Assembly: GCA_910589415.1 (NCBI GenBank) | Contig: OU342636.1 | Coordinates: 5,252,437-5,316,436, forward strand | DNA length: 64,000 nt | Direction of reading: 5' to 3' | From: Malachius bipustulatus | Taxonomy: Eukaryota; Arthropoda; Insecta; Coleoptera; Melyridae | In this document: positions 54,391-63,894 of the stretch, piece after piece | How the letters are laid out: each line of letters starts with the position of its first letter | How positions within the stretch are numbered: the stretch's first letter is position 1 | The notes under the pieces: generated by a model | Database searches by the model: none | What the model was told of the DNA's origin: nothing | The model's input: only the letters and a program-made list of their open reading frames with translations | Made by a program: the position numbers and the translations under genes

Positions 54391-56379
54391 CTAGGTCGTG
54401 GCACTGACCTTGTCTGTCCAGTGAGTTGGGTTTGCATTATGAGGCAACGTAGGATATAGCACGTGCACCACCTGACCTTGTCCTTCAGCTTCCCGTTCGG
54501 TACGCGCTTCGTTTACGTGTGATTCGGTCACTTTTATTGTCTCAAGTTCCTTCTCGTCTGCACTTTCTCGCGTTTGTTTCCACAAATGTTTTTGCACTAA
54601 CATTACCGTGAGCGAATTCCAGATGCACGCGAGGAGTTTCCACCCGTAACCTAGAGTTTGATACAAGTGTAGTCCATTTAACACTACTCCAATTACGTAT
54701 TTACAGATTCTAAAGACCACATAGAATCCGATAACTCCACTGATAAAAGTTCCTAGATCTACAAACCAACCCCAAGTTTGTTTGAGTGTAGATCGCGTTA
54801 GTTCCTTCAACTCTTCCGGGTTGAAGATTCCGAGAGTGGAATACCCTTGTCCACTTGTGGGCATTCCCGCGACACGACGCGTGATAATGTTTTCGACGGC
54901 TTTACGTTCGATCCCAAACGTCAATAGTCGCTGCACCTTGTTGACTTCTTCCTGGGTGTAGAGTCCTGCTTGTCCTAATGGCAATATCGGTTTGAACGTC
55001 AGTTTCGGCTTGGCTTCCACTGGCAACTTCTCTGGATCTCTCTTCCCAGTCGGATACGGCGTTAGTCCTACCCATTCAGTATCTATTTCATATAGAGGAG
55101 GCGCGACACCGTTGCACTCTATCTGTTCAGCATAAACCTGTATTACATGAGTGATTGGAGACATGAAATAAGGTTTTTCGTCTAGAGTGATGGGTAACTC
55201 ATTATAACACTCTGAGGTACGCCTGATTATCACTACCTTGGGAGTGCATTTCATAATATATAGGACTTCTCCCAAAACTCTTCCTACGTATCCTGGTTCA
55301 TTTTTCAACAGCTGGCTGACAGCGTTTGGTGAAAATGGAGCCATTAGTAACCGGTTCCTCAGGATTTCTCGCTGTAGTAGACATCTTCTATGTAGGACAT
55401 CTAGATATAATCTTTCCAATTCTCCTTTGTAAGCCTGCTCTATGTACAGAAATTTACTGTTCATGTACATGAGTAGGTCAGTATTCTGAGGTATCAATTT
55501 CATACCTGAAGTTTGCGTCAAGGCTGTGTTATTTATTGTCAACACCAGCCTAGGGTGTTCAGTCTGCCACACTTCGTCGCCGCACAGTGAAATTTTCTTC
55601 ACCATAGTGAGGGCGAAGATTTTATCATTGCTTTCCACGATCATAAATTTCTCCTTCGTGGTTCGACTGGTGACTTGTCTTGCTTTACCTGTATAGAGCA
55701 AGGTAAAGTAGTTTAAACACCCGGATTCTCTTTCTTCTTCCCATACGGTTTCTCCGTACACTGTATCAAAACAATATTCAGCCAAATATGGACACGTGAT
55801 TCCACTCAATAAACTGATTTCATTTTCTTCGATTTTGACGCTAGCAAAATAGTCTCTCGTCTTGATCGTTATAGCTGCTACAATTACAATATTTTCCCAG
55901 AAGTTCCCTGCTTCTTGGTAGCTGATTCCTTCGCAGTACCCATTTGCGTGCAATGTTCCATGTATTGTCAAGGAAGCTTGTGTACTTCCATTCATAACTA
56001 TTTGTCCTATTACTTGATTGAATAGGCGCAAAGTTTTGTATCTATGTACTTCTTGGCATTGTTGTGCTCCCAGCTGATATACGTAGCTTGACATACTTCC
56101 ACTGACCACAGAACTGTGTGATAAGTGACCACAATAGAACTTGGTTTGGATGACTTCTACTAAACAAGTCATCACCTTCTGGAGTTTCACCTGATTTCGC
56201 TGGACGACGCTGACGTCTACCTTTTCCACAACGTATTCTGATTCTGGTTCTGGACATTCTGCTACATCCTTGATTGACACTGTTGATATGTTTGTTCGCA
56301 CATCTTCACAGTCGTAGGCTATCAAGCTCCAACATTGAACTAGCCCTAGTAGAAAACTTATTGACGTTAGGATATGCAT
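54391..56379 (-). CDS. env: Captured viral envelope glycoprotein, chuvirus-like
   Basis: I place the start at ATG 56379 (context GGTACCATGC) rather than at the upstream in-frame GTG, because the hydrophobic signal peptide begins right there. The product is about 662 residues: signal peptide (1-16), Cys-rich ectodomain with several N-glycosylation sequons (an NGS and an NNT among them), a long hydrophobic segment at about residues 538-575, a second hydrophobic stretch, and a polar tail of about 60 residues. The ectodomain pattern (Cys/His-rich start, NGST followed by a HGT-x-GxCxG block, YCFDTVYG) resembles glycoproteins of Chuviridae (class III fusion proteins), which insects are known to have captured repeatedly. 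It would mediate membrane fusion at the cell surface. The frame is intact. It is probably made from a spliced mRNA. Family assignment is by pattern only. Confidence 0.65.
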   Translation of the reverse strand: MHILTSISFLLGLVQCWSLIAYDCEDVRTNISTVSIKDVAECPEPESEYVVEKVDVSVVQRNQVKLQKVMTCLVEVIQTKFYCGHLSHSSVVSGSMSSYVYQLGAQQCQEVHRYKTLRLFNQVIGQIVMNGSTQASLTIHGTLHANGYCEGISYQEAGNFWENIVIVAAITIKTRDYFASVKIEENEISLLSGITCPYLAEYCFDTVYGETVWEEERESGCLNYFTLLYTGKARQVTSRTTKEKFMIVESNDKIFALTMVKKISLCGDEVWQTEHPRLVLTINNTALTQTSGMKLIPQNTDLLMYMNSKFLYIEQAYKGELERLYLDVLHRRCLLQREILRNRLLMAPFSPNAVSQLLKNEPGYVGRVLGEVLYIMKCTPKVVIIRRTSECYNELPITLDEKPYFMSPITHVIQVYAEQIECNGVAPPLYEIDTEWVGLTPYPTGKRDPEKLPVEAKPKLTFKPILPLGQAGLYTQEEVNKVQRLLTFGIERKAVENIITRRVAGMPTSGQGYSTLGIFNPEELKELTRSTLKQTWGWFVDLGTFISGVIGFYVVFRICKYVIGVVLNGLHLYQTLGYGWKLLACIWNSLTVMLVQKHLWKQTRESADEKELETIKVTESHVNEARTEREAEGQGQVVHVLYPTLPHNANPTHWTDKVSATT

Positions 56380-57523
56380 GGTACCGATCGCGGATGAATT
56401 CACGAAATTGTTTATGACGTTTCTGTCTTTAACTTGGGATTCACTAATGTCCTCACACTTGCAGTTCGTGTTGTCACCTTTTGAAAATCACACTTTATTA
56501 ATTCAGTTCGTCATTTTATTTAAATTCCACCCTATACCTTATGCATTCACTCCTAATTTTATTTCTACAATACAGTACATTTCTATTTTATCTACAGCAC
56601 CTTGCTGTTAGTCTACAATCTAACCTTACTGTTAGTTTTTAATACAAAATACATATTCAAATTTACAATGAACAATAATAAGTGTTCGATCTCTGTCGAA
56701 CAGACCAGATGCTTACTCAATGGGAGTAACCATCCTGCCTTTTCCAGTTTCATCATTTACTGGGTCGTATTTTCTCGTTTATTATGACGTTTGAAAATTT
56801 GAATTGAATTTTCCTCCTTAATTCAAAAATTTCGAACTTTGAAAAAGTCCCTTCAATGATACTTTTGATCCATTGATTGTGTGTCCTTGACCTTGGATCT
56901 TTATTATCCATTATTAGTTTTGTTCGGGGAATACTTAACTTGTTAACTCCCTGGGCTGAACCTGACCTTATTCAATGAATTAATTTCATCCCCTGGAGGA
57001 AATTATTTATCCCTTACCTCCCATTTATCTATGATTTCCTGACGATTTTATGCACGTCGGATATTTTGAGGTCACAAGGAAAACTGGTTGCTAGTTGCAT
57101 CACCTGAACAGAGTTAATCATAACCCTTACCTTTTGTTGTTCACCATTCAGGTGCCTGGTTCTATCCTTCACCTTAACTTTCACCATTTTGGTTAATTCT
57201 AGCCTTTCTACGATTAATTATTAATTATAGGTGTATAATAACCTAGATAATTATTTACTCTATACTGATAATTATATTTCCATTAAATACTCTTTTTAAA
57301 TTAAATATGAAAACTTCCAGGTAGAACTTTGGTCCTCCGTCATCGTCACACGGAGAACTGAGCGGATAACAGGGTGACACCTACATCAGACCCTCCAATG
57401 CCACGATTCGGAAGCCCAAACTTCACTCTGTACACTACTCTCAACCTATTCCTTAAGCTAATCCTATCGCATACCTTAATAATTATCGGAATCTACTAAA
57501 AATTGCTATTAAAAGAAACTAAA
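56380..57523 (-). other. Non-coding part between accessory ORF and env
   Basis: The env frame stays open upstream to about 56487 without ATG, and a TTTTCAAAAG on the reverse strand at about 56476 could be a splice acceptor. Otherwise A/T-rich, with no gene seen. Confidence 0.4.
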
Positions 57524-57757
57524 TTAAGTATGTACACAACATGTGTTCGGACCGTAACTTTCTTTTTCCATGAGGAACACGTCTTTTTCCTCTTGGACAT
57601 CCTTTGGACGCAGGTCTGGATTGACCTTGAAGCTATCCACCTGCTTCATTTCATCCCATAGGACAAAGTTGAACCTGACCTTGTTTGGTCGACGACCAAC
57701 AGGTAGCTTGGACCGTCTAGCTCTGCCTGATGCTGTCTCGAGCGCTCGGGGCTTCAT
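57524..57757 (-). CDS. Small accessory-like ORF, unknown function
   Basis: A 77-codon frame on the sense strand of the element, ATG 57757 to TAA 57524. The product starts with a basic stretch (RARRSKLPVGRRPNK), followed by VRFNFVLWDEMKQVDSF and an acidic-basic tail ending in CCVHT. The composition looks like real protein, and the basic N-terminus could bind nucleic acid. Position between pol and env matches where retroviruses keep accessory genes. I do not recognise a family; a chance frame is possible. Confidence 0.35.
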   Translation of the reverse strand: MKPRALETASGRARRSKLPVGRRPNKVRFNFVLWDEMKQVDSFKVNPDLRPKDVQEEKDVFLMEKESYGPNTCCVHT

Positions 57758-58695
57758 TACTTATTTTTCGACTTCTTGATACCGTATTTCTTAAAACCAC
57801 GACTTATTAGTCAGGCTTCCTGACTCCTTGGAGTTCTATTAAAACAGCAAAACGCTGTACATTCTTGTTCCTAATTGGAACTCATGTTACACGAAACAAC
57901 TATTAGGGAAAAAAAATGATTCCCGCTTTGTTTCCGAAATAGAGTGGATACCTTGGACGGCAATTATTTCAAAGACAATTACAAGTCTCGGCCTCCTGAG
58001 AGTGTCTTGCATTATTTATAATGTCAATATTGAGTTTCTCAGGTTCTAGCAGCGAACCTTCCTGTAGGTAAAATGTGGCTAGAAGCCCGAGTAAGTGCGG
58101 ACATTTAGAATATTTATGTCGTCAGAGTCCAGCAGCTAACCTGACTAGAGGTAAAATTTGGCTGGAAGTCTGACTTAAAGGGAACACGAGGGGTACAACC
58201 TGACTTGATAAGCAACTTACTGAATATCCTGAAGTATAGATTTTATAATATAATATGTTTATATGGGTTGACACGGAATATAACCGTAGCGTGTCAATAA
58301 CTACGGGACCTGGAGTGGAAATGGTCAGACGTTCGACTCCCAAATAAAGACTGGTAGTAGGCGATTCATGGGCCGACTACGATGCATGGTCCTATGATCC
58401 CAAGATGTATATATAAAAAAACAACGTCGTTCGACATCTGGATCGAATCAAAGATGTCAAAAAAAAATAATTTTTATAGTTGAAGAGAGAAGACGGCATT
58501 CGGAATTAAATTCCCAAGGTCATAAAACTGGTCCACTGGAGATTAAAAAAAAAAACCAGTTGTTCTACCTAACAGAGCAATTGACAATGTCTTTTGGGGG
58601 TAGAAATTTTAATGCTTCTGCCGATTCTTACGACACGCTGCATGGCGGTCTGCCTATTCTTAACCCGGGCCAGACACGGGCAATCAACGAGTCTT
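57758..58695 (-). other. Hairpin-rich non-coding region downstream of pol
   Basis: Contains AGTCAGG/CCTGACT (about 57811-57827), GTTCC/GGAAC (about 57866-57880), the two large covarying stem-loops at 58038-58174 and an ACTGGT/ACCAGT inverted pair at about 58528-58560. No convincing coding frame. Confidence 0.55.
58038..58174 (-). other. Two tandem stem-loops with compensatory base changes
   Basis: Copy 1 (58038-58091): plus-strand CTCAGG and TCTAGC face GCTAGA and CCCGAG. Copy 2 (58121-58174): GTCAGA and TCCAGC face GCTGGA and TCTGAC. Both have an inner ACCT/AGGT pair in the loop and start 83 nt apart. The outer stems have almost wholly different sequence yet still pair. The one imperfect pair in copy 1 is A-C on the plus strand but G-U on the reverse strand, so RNA of the element's sense strand fits best. 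Could be an export, packaging or splicing element. Confidence 0.65.
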
Positions 58696-61600
58696 CTACA
58701 AATCCAACCGAACAGGCGGTCGTCGTAGTCTGGTAGATCTCCGCGGAAGTGGTCTTTCTGGGGAAATTGGAGCCGGTAATCTAGCTATTGGCTGAGGTGG
58801 CGCCATCATGGCGGGCGTTGGATAGTACATTATCTGTGGACAGAACGGCAAATACATCTGCGCGTTTCTCTGTGCCTCCTTCCTGGCTCGTCGTACTTCC
58901 GGATCCTCTTCCTCGTCCGAGAGTTCTTCACTTTCCTCATTAAATGAGTCTTCCCTTGTTCTACGCTGTCGGCGTTTTGACCTTGATCCTGATTTATTTT
59001 CTTGTCCGTAGGACTCTTCTGGGTCTTCTTCTTCTTCTTCCTCAGTGTCGATTTCTTCATCCGTTTCACTGTCAGATTCCCTATTTGAGGTTTGTGTAGG
59101 CCTGTTGCCCTTCCTAGGTTTGCCCTTAGCTTCTTTTTGCTCTGTAGTCTCATACAGCTCGCTCCTTTTGACATAAGGTTTCATCCTGTCTATCATGACG
59201 GTATATTCTTTATTTTTCCCTTGTTGTTTAACCACAAATGTCTTCTCTCCTAATACTTCGACAATTGTCATGGGGCCAACCCATGTTGAACTTAATTTTC
59301 TCGACAGTCCTAATTTGGCTGCCATATCTTTCACATAGACTAAGTCTCCTTCCTGGAAACTTTTCCTTTTCGTGTTTTTGTCGTATTGAGCTTTTCTCTG
59401 GAGTCCCGCTTTTTCCAGGTTTTCATTCACCGCTCGATACACATTCCTTAGACGTTCTGAAAGTTCTGAGGAGTAGTCTTCATCATAGTCGTATCTCCTC
59501 CTGGTAGATGTTACAAAATCATCTACTGGTAACCTTTGCTCTCGTCCATGTACGAGATAGAATGGACTATGCCCTGTGGAGGAATGCACTCTTCCTCTTA
59601 TTGCCATCAACACATAAGGAACATATTCGTCCCAATCTTGTTGATTTTTTGATACGTAATGCGAAAGCATTATTTTCAGATCCCTGTGCATTCTTTCAAT
59701 GCTGCCATTTTCATTTGGGGAATAACTAGCAGTGTGTACTTGTTTTATTCCCATTAACTTACACACTTCTTTCATCAGAGTTGAAGTAAATTCTGCCCCT
59801 AGGTCACTAAGTAATTTTCTTGGTGTCCCATGTCTTGTGAACACATGTTCCACTAAAGCTCTTGCTACAGTTTCTGCTTTATGATCAGCAAGAGGAATGG
59901 CTTCTGGATATTTAGTAAACAGATCCTGTACTGTCAATAAATATCGATTTCCCCGATGTGTTCTTACTAAGGGTCCCACAATGTCCATAGAAATCATCTC
60001 GAAAGGTCCTGAAGGATTATTAAAAAGCTTCATGGGTGCCTTTCCTAAATGCGGAGAAGTTTTTCTCCTTTGACATTGATCACAGCTTTGGCAATATTCT
60101 ATGATGTCCTTCCTCATAGATGGCCAATAAAATCTTGTACTGATGATTCCAAGTGTTTTTTCCTGACCTGGATGTCCAATTAAGGGTGGATCATGAAATT
60201 CCGAAAGAACCTTGGCTATCATTTTCTTAGGTATTACTAGGATATCATCATGATCTTGATTACGAGATAAATATAAAACTCCCTTCCTGTCCACATGGTA
60301 TTTTTCAAGGATATCAGGTTCCTCAGCCTGATACTGCTGTAGTATTCCACTACAGTATTCATCTTGCTCCTGTAATTTTTTAATAATTTCTTTATCCCAT
60401 GTAGGTTCCCAATCTAAATCTGTTCTTAGCAAATTCACTTTTGCTTCTTCCGTTGCTAAGTCTACATTTTCATAAATGGTTACTTCGATGTTGGAATTAT
60501 AGAAAATGAAATTAATCATATTTTTCACCTCCTTCCAATCAAGTTTATCTCTTCCACATCCCAATTTAGGTATCGCGATATGAGAATCATTATTTTCTTT
60601 GCACGTCTCCTTTAGATCAGACAAAGCGAGCCACAAAATTTTATAAGTTGGTTTTTGGTGGAATTTCCCTTTTGTAATTAAATAGTAAATATTCCTTCTT
60701 GGAAGATTAAGTTGCGCGACTTCTCCGATTACTTTATCCTGATCTTTTAACTCCTTAATGCATCCAAATTTTCTTCTGAAAATTTCGGCTATTCCTTTTT
60801 CCATCGCAAAGTCTAGCGACACACAATGCGCCAGAGAATAATTCTCAGGTGCGTCGAATAAATTCCCAGGTTGATGATGCACATTTTTCGCTACTGGAAT
60901 GTCATTTTTTCGTGCGTATTCCTGGAATTCTTCGTACGTGATTTGCAGATAATTATCTTCCTTATTGTGCATCCTGCTCAGACTGTCAGCATTTGAGTGC
61001 ACTCTTCCGGGTCGATGAACTACCTCATATTCATATGTTCCTAATTGTAGCGCCCATCTAGTTAATCTGGAGCTAGGGTCGTTCATGTTCATCATCCATT
61101 TTAAGGGACGATGATCGGTTATTATTAAAAAGGGTTTTCCGTACAGAAAACATCTAAATTGTTTGACTCCAAACATGACTGCAGCTAACTCTCTTTCAGT
61201 AGCTGTGTAATTCATTTGTGCTTTATTGAATTGTTTTGAAGCGTACGCCACTGGCTTCTCGTGACCCGCACGTGATTGACTCAGTATGGCACCTGATCCA
61301 GAGCCACTCGCGTCGACCTCGAGTATGAATGGTTGAGATAGGTCTGGAAAAATCAACAGAGTATCCGATGTCAGTGCGACCTTTAGTTTATCGATGGCCT
61401 CCAGTACTTCGTTTGTAATTTTAAACGGCACGTCCTTCTTGGTTAATTGGGTTAATGGTGCCGACACTTTAGATATGTTTGGTATGAATCTTCTGTAAAA
61501 ATTTACAAGTCCCATAAATGAACGTACTCCTCTCACATTTCTTGGAATAGGGAATTCGCTTATTGCTTCGATTTTTCCTGGGTCTGGTTTTACACCATCT

Positions 61601-63894
61601 TGACAAATAATATGTCCTAAGTATTTTACTTGTCTCTTCAGAAAATCGCATTTCTCAGCCTTAAGTTTGATGTTTGCTTCTCTTAGTCGTTCCATGACTT
61701 TTTCCAATCTGTCTAAGTGGTCGTCTATTCCACCAGCGTTGAATATTATAATGTCATCTAAATACACCATACAAATATCTCCTGTTAATCCTGCCATGAT
61801 GGTTGACATGAATCTTTGAAATGTGGCCGGAGCATTGCAGAGTCCGAAAGGCATTTTCATGTATTCAAAGTGATTATTATAAGTTGAAAAAGCTGTGAGT
61901 GGAATGTCTTTTTCTTCAATTTCGATTTGATGATACGCTTGCGTAATGTCAACTGTTGTGAAAAGCATTTCTTTACCTGGCGTGTAAACTTGCGTGATAT
62001 CAGCGATATTTGGCAGAGGGTAGTATTCCTTTTGCGTTACTGCATTTAATCCTCTGTAGTCAATACACAATCTCAGTTTCTCTGTACCGTCTGGCTGCTC
62101 CTTTACGACTAACACTACTGGTGCTGACCAAGGACTACTTGAAGGTCGAATGATGCCTTGCTGCAACAATTTGTCGATCTCAGCCTGAACTTTTTCTCGC
62201 TTATGAAACGGGATTCTGTATGGAGGCTTGCAAATCGGCTTTGTTCCTGGCTCAAGAGTTATGTGATGTTTGACTTTTCCAGTGGTAGTTAAAGCTTTAC
62301 CTTCATCTTGGAATAAATCTCGAAATTTATACAAAAATTTCTCCAACTTAGCGCGATCTTGATCGTTCAAATGTTTCAAATTAAATTTTTCTTTGCAATC
62401 TTCCTGTGCTTCTGAGACTTTGTGCACTTGGCCAATTACTTCTTCAGGTAATTCTTCACCACTACATGCCATGGCAATTTTCGTATTTTTCGGTAGTTTT
62501 ATTTCTTGATCAGATGTATTTAGTACGATCACAGACACATCCAGCTGTGACTTTTCTACTACTCTTGCAACCTGAAGTCCTTTGTGATTTAATTCGATTG
62601 GTTCGATCACTAAAATTCTTCCCATCAAAGGATGCTTGCATCTTCCTGGTAAGACAGTCTGTCCTCTTGGTTTAATTATTACACTTGTTTTCAATGTCAC
62701 AAGTGTCTCTGAAGGTAATTCTTCTTCCTGGTTGGTCAGTTCATGCTTGCTTTTTGCTTCCTGCTCTTCTTCCTTGATCATAGCTTCCAAGGCATCCTTT
62801 TCCAAATTTACCATAAATTTAAGCATTTCTTGTTGTTCTTTTTGCATGTTTTCCTCGTCGGTATTTTTCTCGGAATTTATCTTTGGTCTAGAACATTCCA
62901 AAATTTTCCTTTCACTTCCTCTCAGTTTCCTGAATCTTTCTTCAAATTCATAGTTGTAGACGAAATCTCTAACAAATTCTAACCATTCCTCCCATTCTGA
63001 TTGAGTAGTTTTTCCTGAAGAAAACTTGTTTTTCTTCTTTTCCAAATTTTCGAAGTTGTGAGAATTTTTTCCCACTTTCCGGTTTGTCGCGTAACCATTT
63101 TTCGAGGAATTCTTCTTCCTTTTTGGTCTTGATATTACATTTTTCGGAGTTGCTGTCCCTTGATCCAAACCTTCTTCTGGTTTTTCCGGAGTTTGTTCGA
63201 ACTTCTGTGTCCTTGGCGAAGTCTCGCGTCGAGGTTGTCTTACCTTCTTGGACCTTTGAATTATTCTAGAATTTATCCATTCATTCTGGATCGGTTTTCT
63301 CGCTGGTTTTCTTATGTACTCCTTTTCCTGGGGCGTAGACCTAGGGTATTCTTGACAACTACTACGGCCTGCTACAACGTCGCTATATTTTCGGGAATTT
63401 TGTCCTTGACTAACTGAGTGTTTCCCTGATTTTTTACTTGTCACAAAATATATTCCAGCCTCTTGCATTCGATATTCCGCTTGCTCACTATTTAATAATG
63501 ATAGGGATGCTCCCCACAAGCGAATCTGTGATGTCCCTGTCTTGTAATACTGCATGCTGCAATTGTTTCGTTTCAGGAAATCTCTTCCTAGCAGAACATC
63601 CGAATCTTCGAACATTCCATCGTCTACAATAACAAAAGGAGTTGTGACTTGAACGCGTGACCTTGGTCTTGCATCCACAATTAAATTTGTCATTCCTTTC
63701 AAGGGCAGGGAGTGGCCTGTCACTCCTAAAATTTTCAATCGATTTTTCATAGAAAAAATTTCCGCCCTTCGTGGTACAATGCTCTCCTTAATAAGAGAGA
63801 CAGAGGCTCCTGAATCTAATAAACATTTCCTGGGTGTGCCGTTTACATTTAAAATTACCAAATACGGGACGGCATCTGTCGTAAATTCTTCCAT
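58696..63894 (-). CDS. pol: Gypsy pol polyprotein with inserted macro domain (PR-RT-RNase H-macro-IN), partial
   Basis: 1732 codons from the first ATG at 63894, but the frame is open without a stop to the window edge, so the protein (perhaps Gag-Pol) starts further right. Domains: protease DSGAS at residue 27; a long Lys/Glu-rich linker (about 150-440); the pre-RT domain; RT with YLDD at 711-714; RNase H with VDASGSGSGAIL (about 860); a macro domain at about 1005-1142; integrase zinc finger (HDPPLIGHPG ... CQSCDQC, about 1230-1275); integrase core with catalytic D1304, D1364 and E1400 (35 residues between the last two); a GPM-type C-terminal module; then an acidic and Arg/Pro-rich tail ending PVRLDL. 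The macro domain keeps Lys1075 (YLITK) and Asp1116 (GCGRD), the same 41-residue spacing as catalytic Lys84 and Asp125 of human TARG1. No stop or frameshift is seen. Confidence 0.93.
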   Translation of the reverse strand: MEEFTTDAVPYLVILNVNGTPRKCLLDSGASVSLIKESIVPRRAEIFSMKNRLKILGVTGHSLPLKGMTNLIVDARPRSRVQVTTPFVIVDDGMFEDSDVLLGRDFLKRNNCSMQYYKTGTSQIRLWGASLSLLNSEQAEYRMQEAGIYFVTSKKSGKHSVSQGQNSRKYSDVVAGRSSCQEYPRSTPQEKEYIRKPARKPIQNEWINSRIIQRSKKVRQPRRETSPRTQKFEQTPEKPEEGLDQGTATPKNVISRPKRKKNSSKNGYATNRKVGKNSHNFENLEKKKNKFSSGKTTQSEWEEWLEFVRDFVYNYEFEERFRKLRGSERKILECSRPKINSEKNTDEENMQKEQQEMLKFMVNLEKDALEAMIKEEEQEAKSKHELTNQEEELPSETLVTLKTSVIIKPRGQTVLPGRCKHPLMGRILVIEPIELNHKGLQVARVVEKSQLDVSVIVLNTSDQEIKLPKNTKIAMACSGEELPEEVIGQVHKVSEAQEDCKEKFNLKHLNDQDRAKLEKFLYKFRDLFQDEGKALTTTGKVKHHITLEPGTKPICKPPYRIPFHKREKVQAEIDKLLQQGIIRPSSSPWSAPVVLVVKEQPDGTEKLRLCIDYRGLNAVTQKEYYPLPNIADITQVYTPGKEMLFTTVDITQAYHQIEIEEKDIPLTAFSTYNNHFEYMKMPFGLCNAPATFQRFMSTIMAGLTGDICMVYLDDIIIFNAGGIDDHLDRLEKVMERLREANIKLKAEKCDFLKRQVKYLGHIICQDGVKPDPGKIEAISEFPIPRNVRGVRSFMGLVNFYRRFIPNISKVSAPLTQLTKKDVPFKITNEVLEAIDKLKVALTSDTLLIFPDLSQPFILEVDASGSGSGAILSQSRAGHEKPVAYASKQFNKAQMNYTATERELAAVMFGVKQFRCFLYGKPFLIITDHRPLKWMMNMNDPSSRLTRWALQLGTYEYEVVHRPGRVHSNADSLSRMHNKEDNYLQITYEEFQEYARKNDIPVAKNVHHQPGNLFDAPENYSLAHCVSLDFAMEKGIAEIFRRKFGCIKELKDQDKVIGEVAQLNLPRRNIYYLITKGKFHQKPTYKILWLALSDLKETCKENNDSHIAIPKLGCGRDKLDWKEVKNMINFIFYNSNIEVTIYENVDLATEEAKVNLLRTDLDWEPTWDKEIIKKLQEQDEYCSGILQQYQAEEPDILEKYHVDRKGVLYLSRNQDHDDILVIPKKMIAKVLSEFHDPPLIGHPGQEKTLGIISTRFYWPSMRKDIIEYCQSCDQCQRRKTSPHLGKAPMKLFNNPSGPFEMISMDIVGPLVRTHRGNRYLLTVQDLFTKYPEAIPLADHKAETVARALVEHVFTRHGTPRKLLSDLGAEFTSTLMKEVCKLMGIKQVHTASYSPNENGSIERMHRDLKIMLSHYVSKNQQDWDEYVPYVLMAIRGRVHSSTGHSPFYLVHGREQRLPVDDFVTSTRRRYDYDEDYSSELSERLRNVYRAVNENLEKAGLQRKAQYDKNTKRKSFQEGDLVYVKDMAAKLGLSRKLSSTWVGPMTIVEVLGEKTFVVKQQGKNKEYTVMIDRMKPYVKRSELYETTEQKEAKGKPRKGNRPTQTSNRESDSETDEEIDTEEEEEEDPEESYGQENKSGSRSKRRQRRTREDSFNEESEELSDEEEDPEVRRARKEAQRNAQMYLPFCPQIMYYPTPAMMAPPQPIARLPAPISPERPLPRRSTRLRRPPVRLDL
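60465..60880 (-). other. Macro domain (TARG1/OARD1-like) within pol
   Basis: Part of the pol frame, residues about 1005-1142. Motifs in order: GNLFDAPENYSLAHCVS (start of the fold, ADP-ribose pocket), EKGIAEIFRRKFG, IYYLITKG with the putative nucleophile Lys, KPTYKILWLALSDLK, IAIPKLGCGRDKLDWKEV with the putative acid/base Asp, and a final beta strand IEVTIYEN. In the known family this fold removes ADP-ribose from glutamate/aspartate of modified proteins. Predicted activity is inferred, not shown. Confidence 0.85.

Noticed and set aside
58122..58343. 73-codon reverse-strand frame
   Set aside because: It lies across the structured stem-loop repeat and shows no protein-like pattern.
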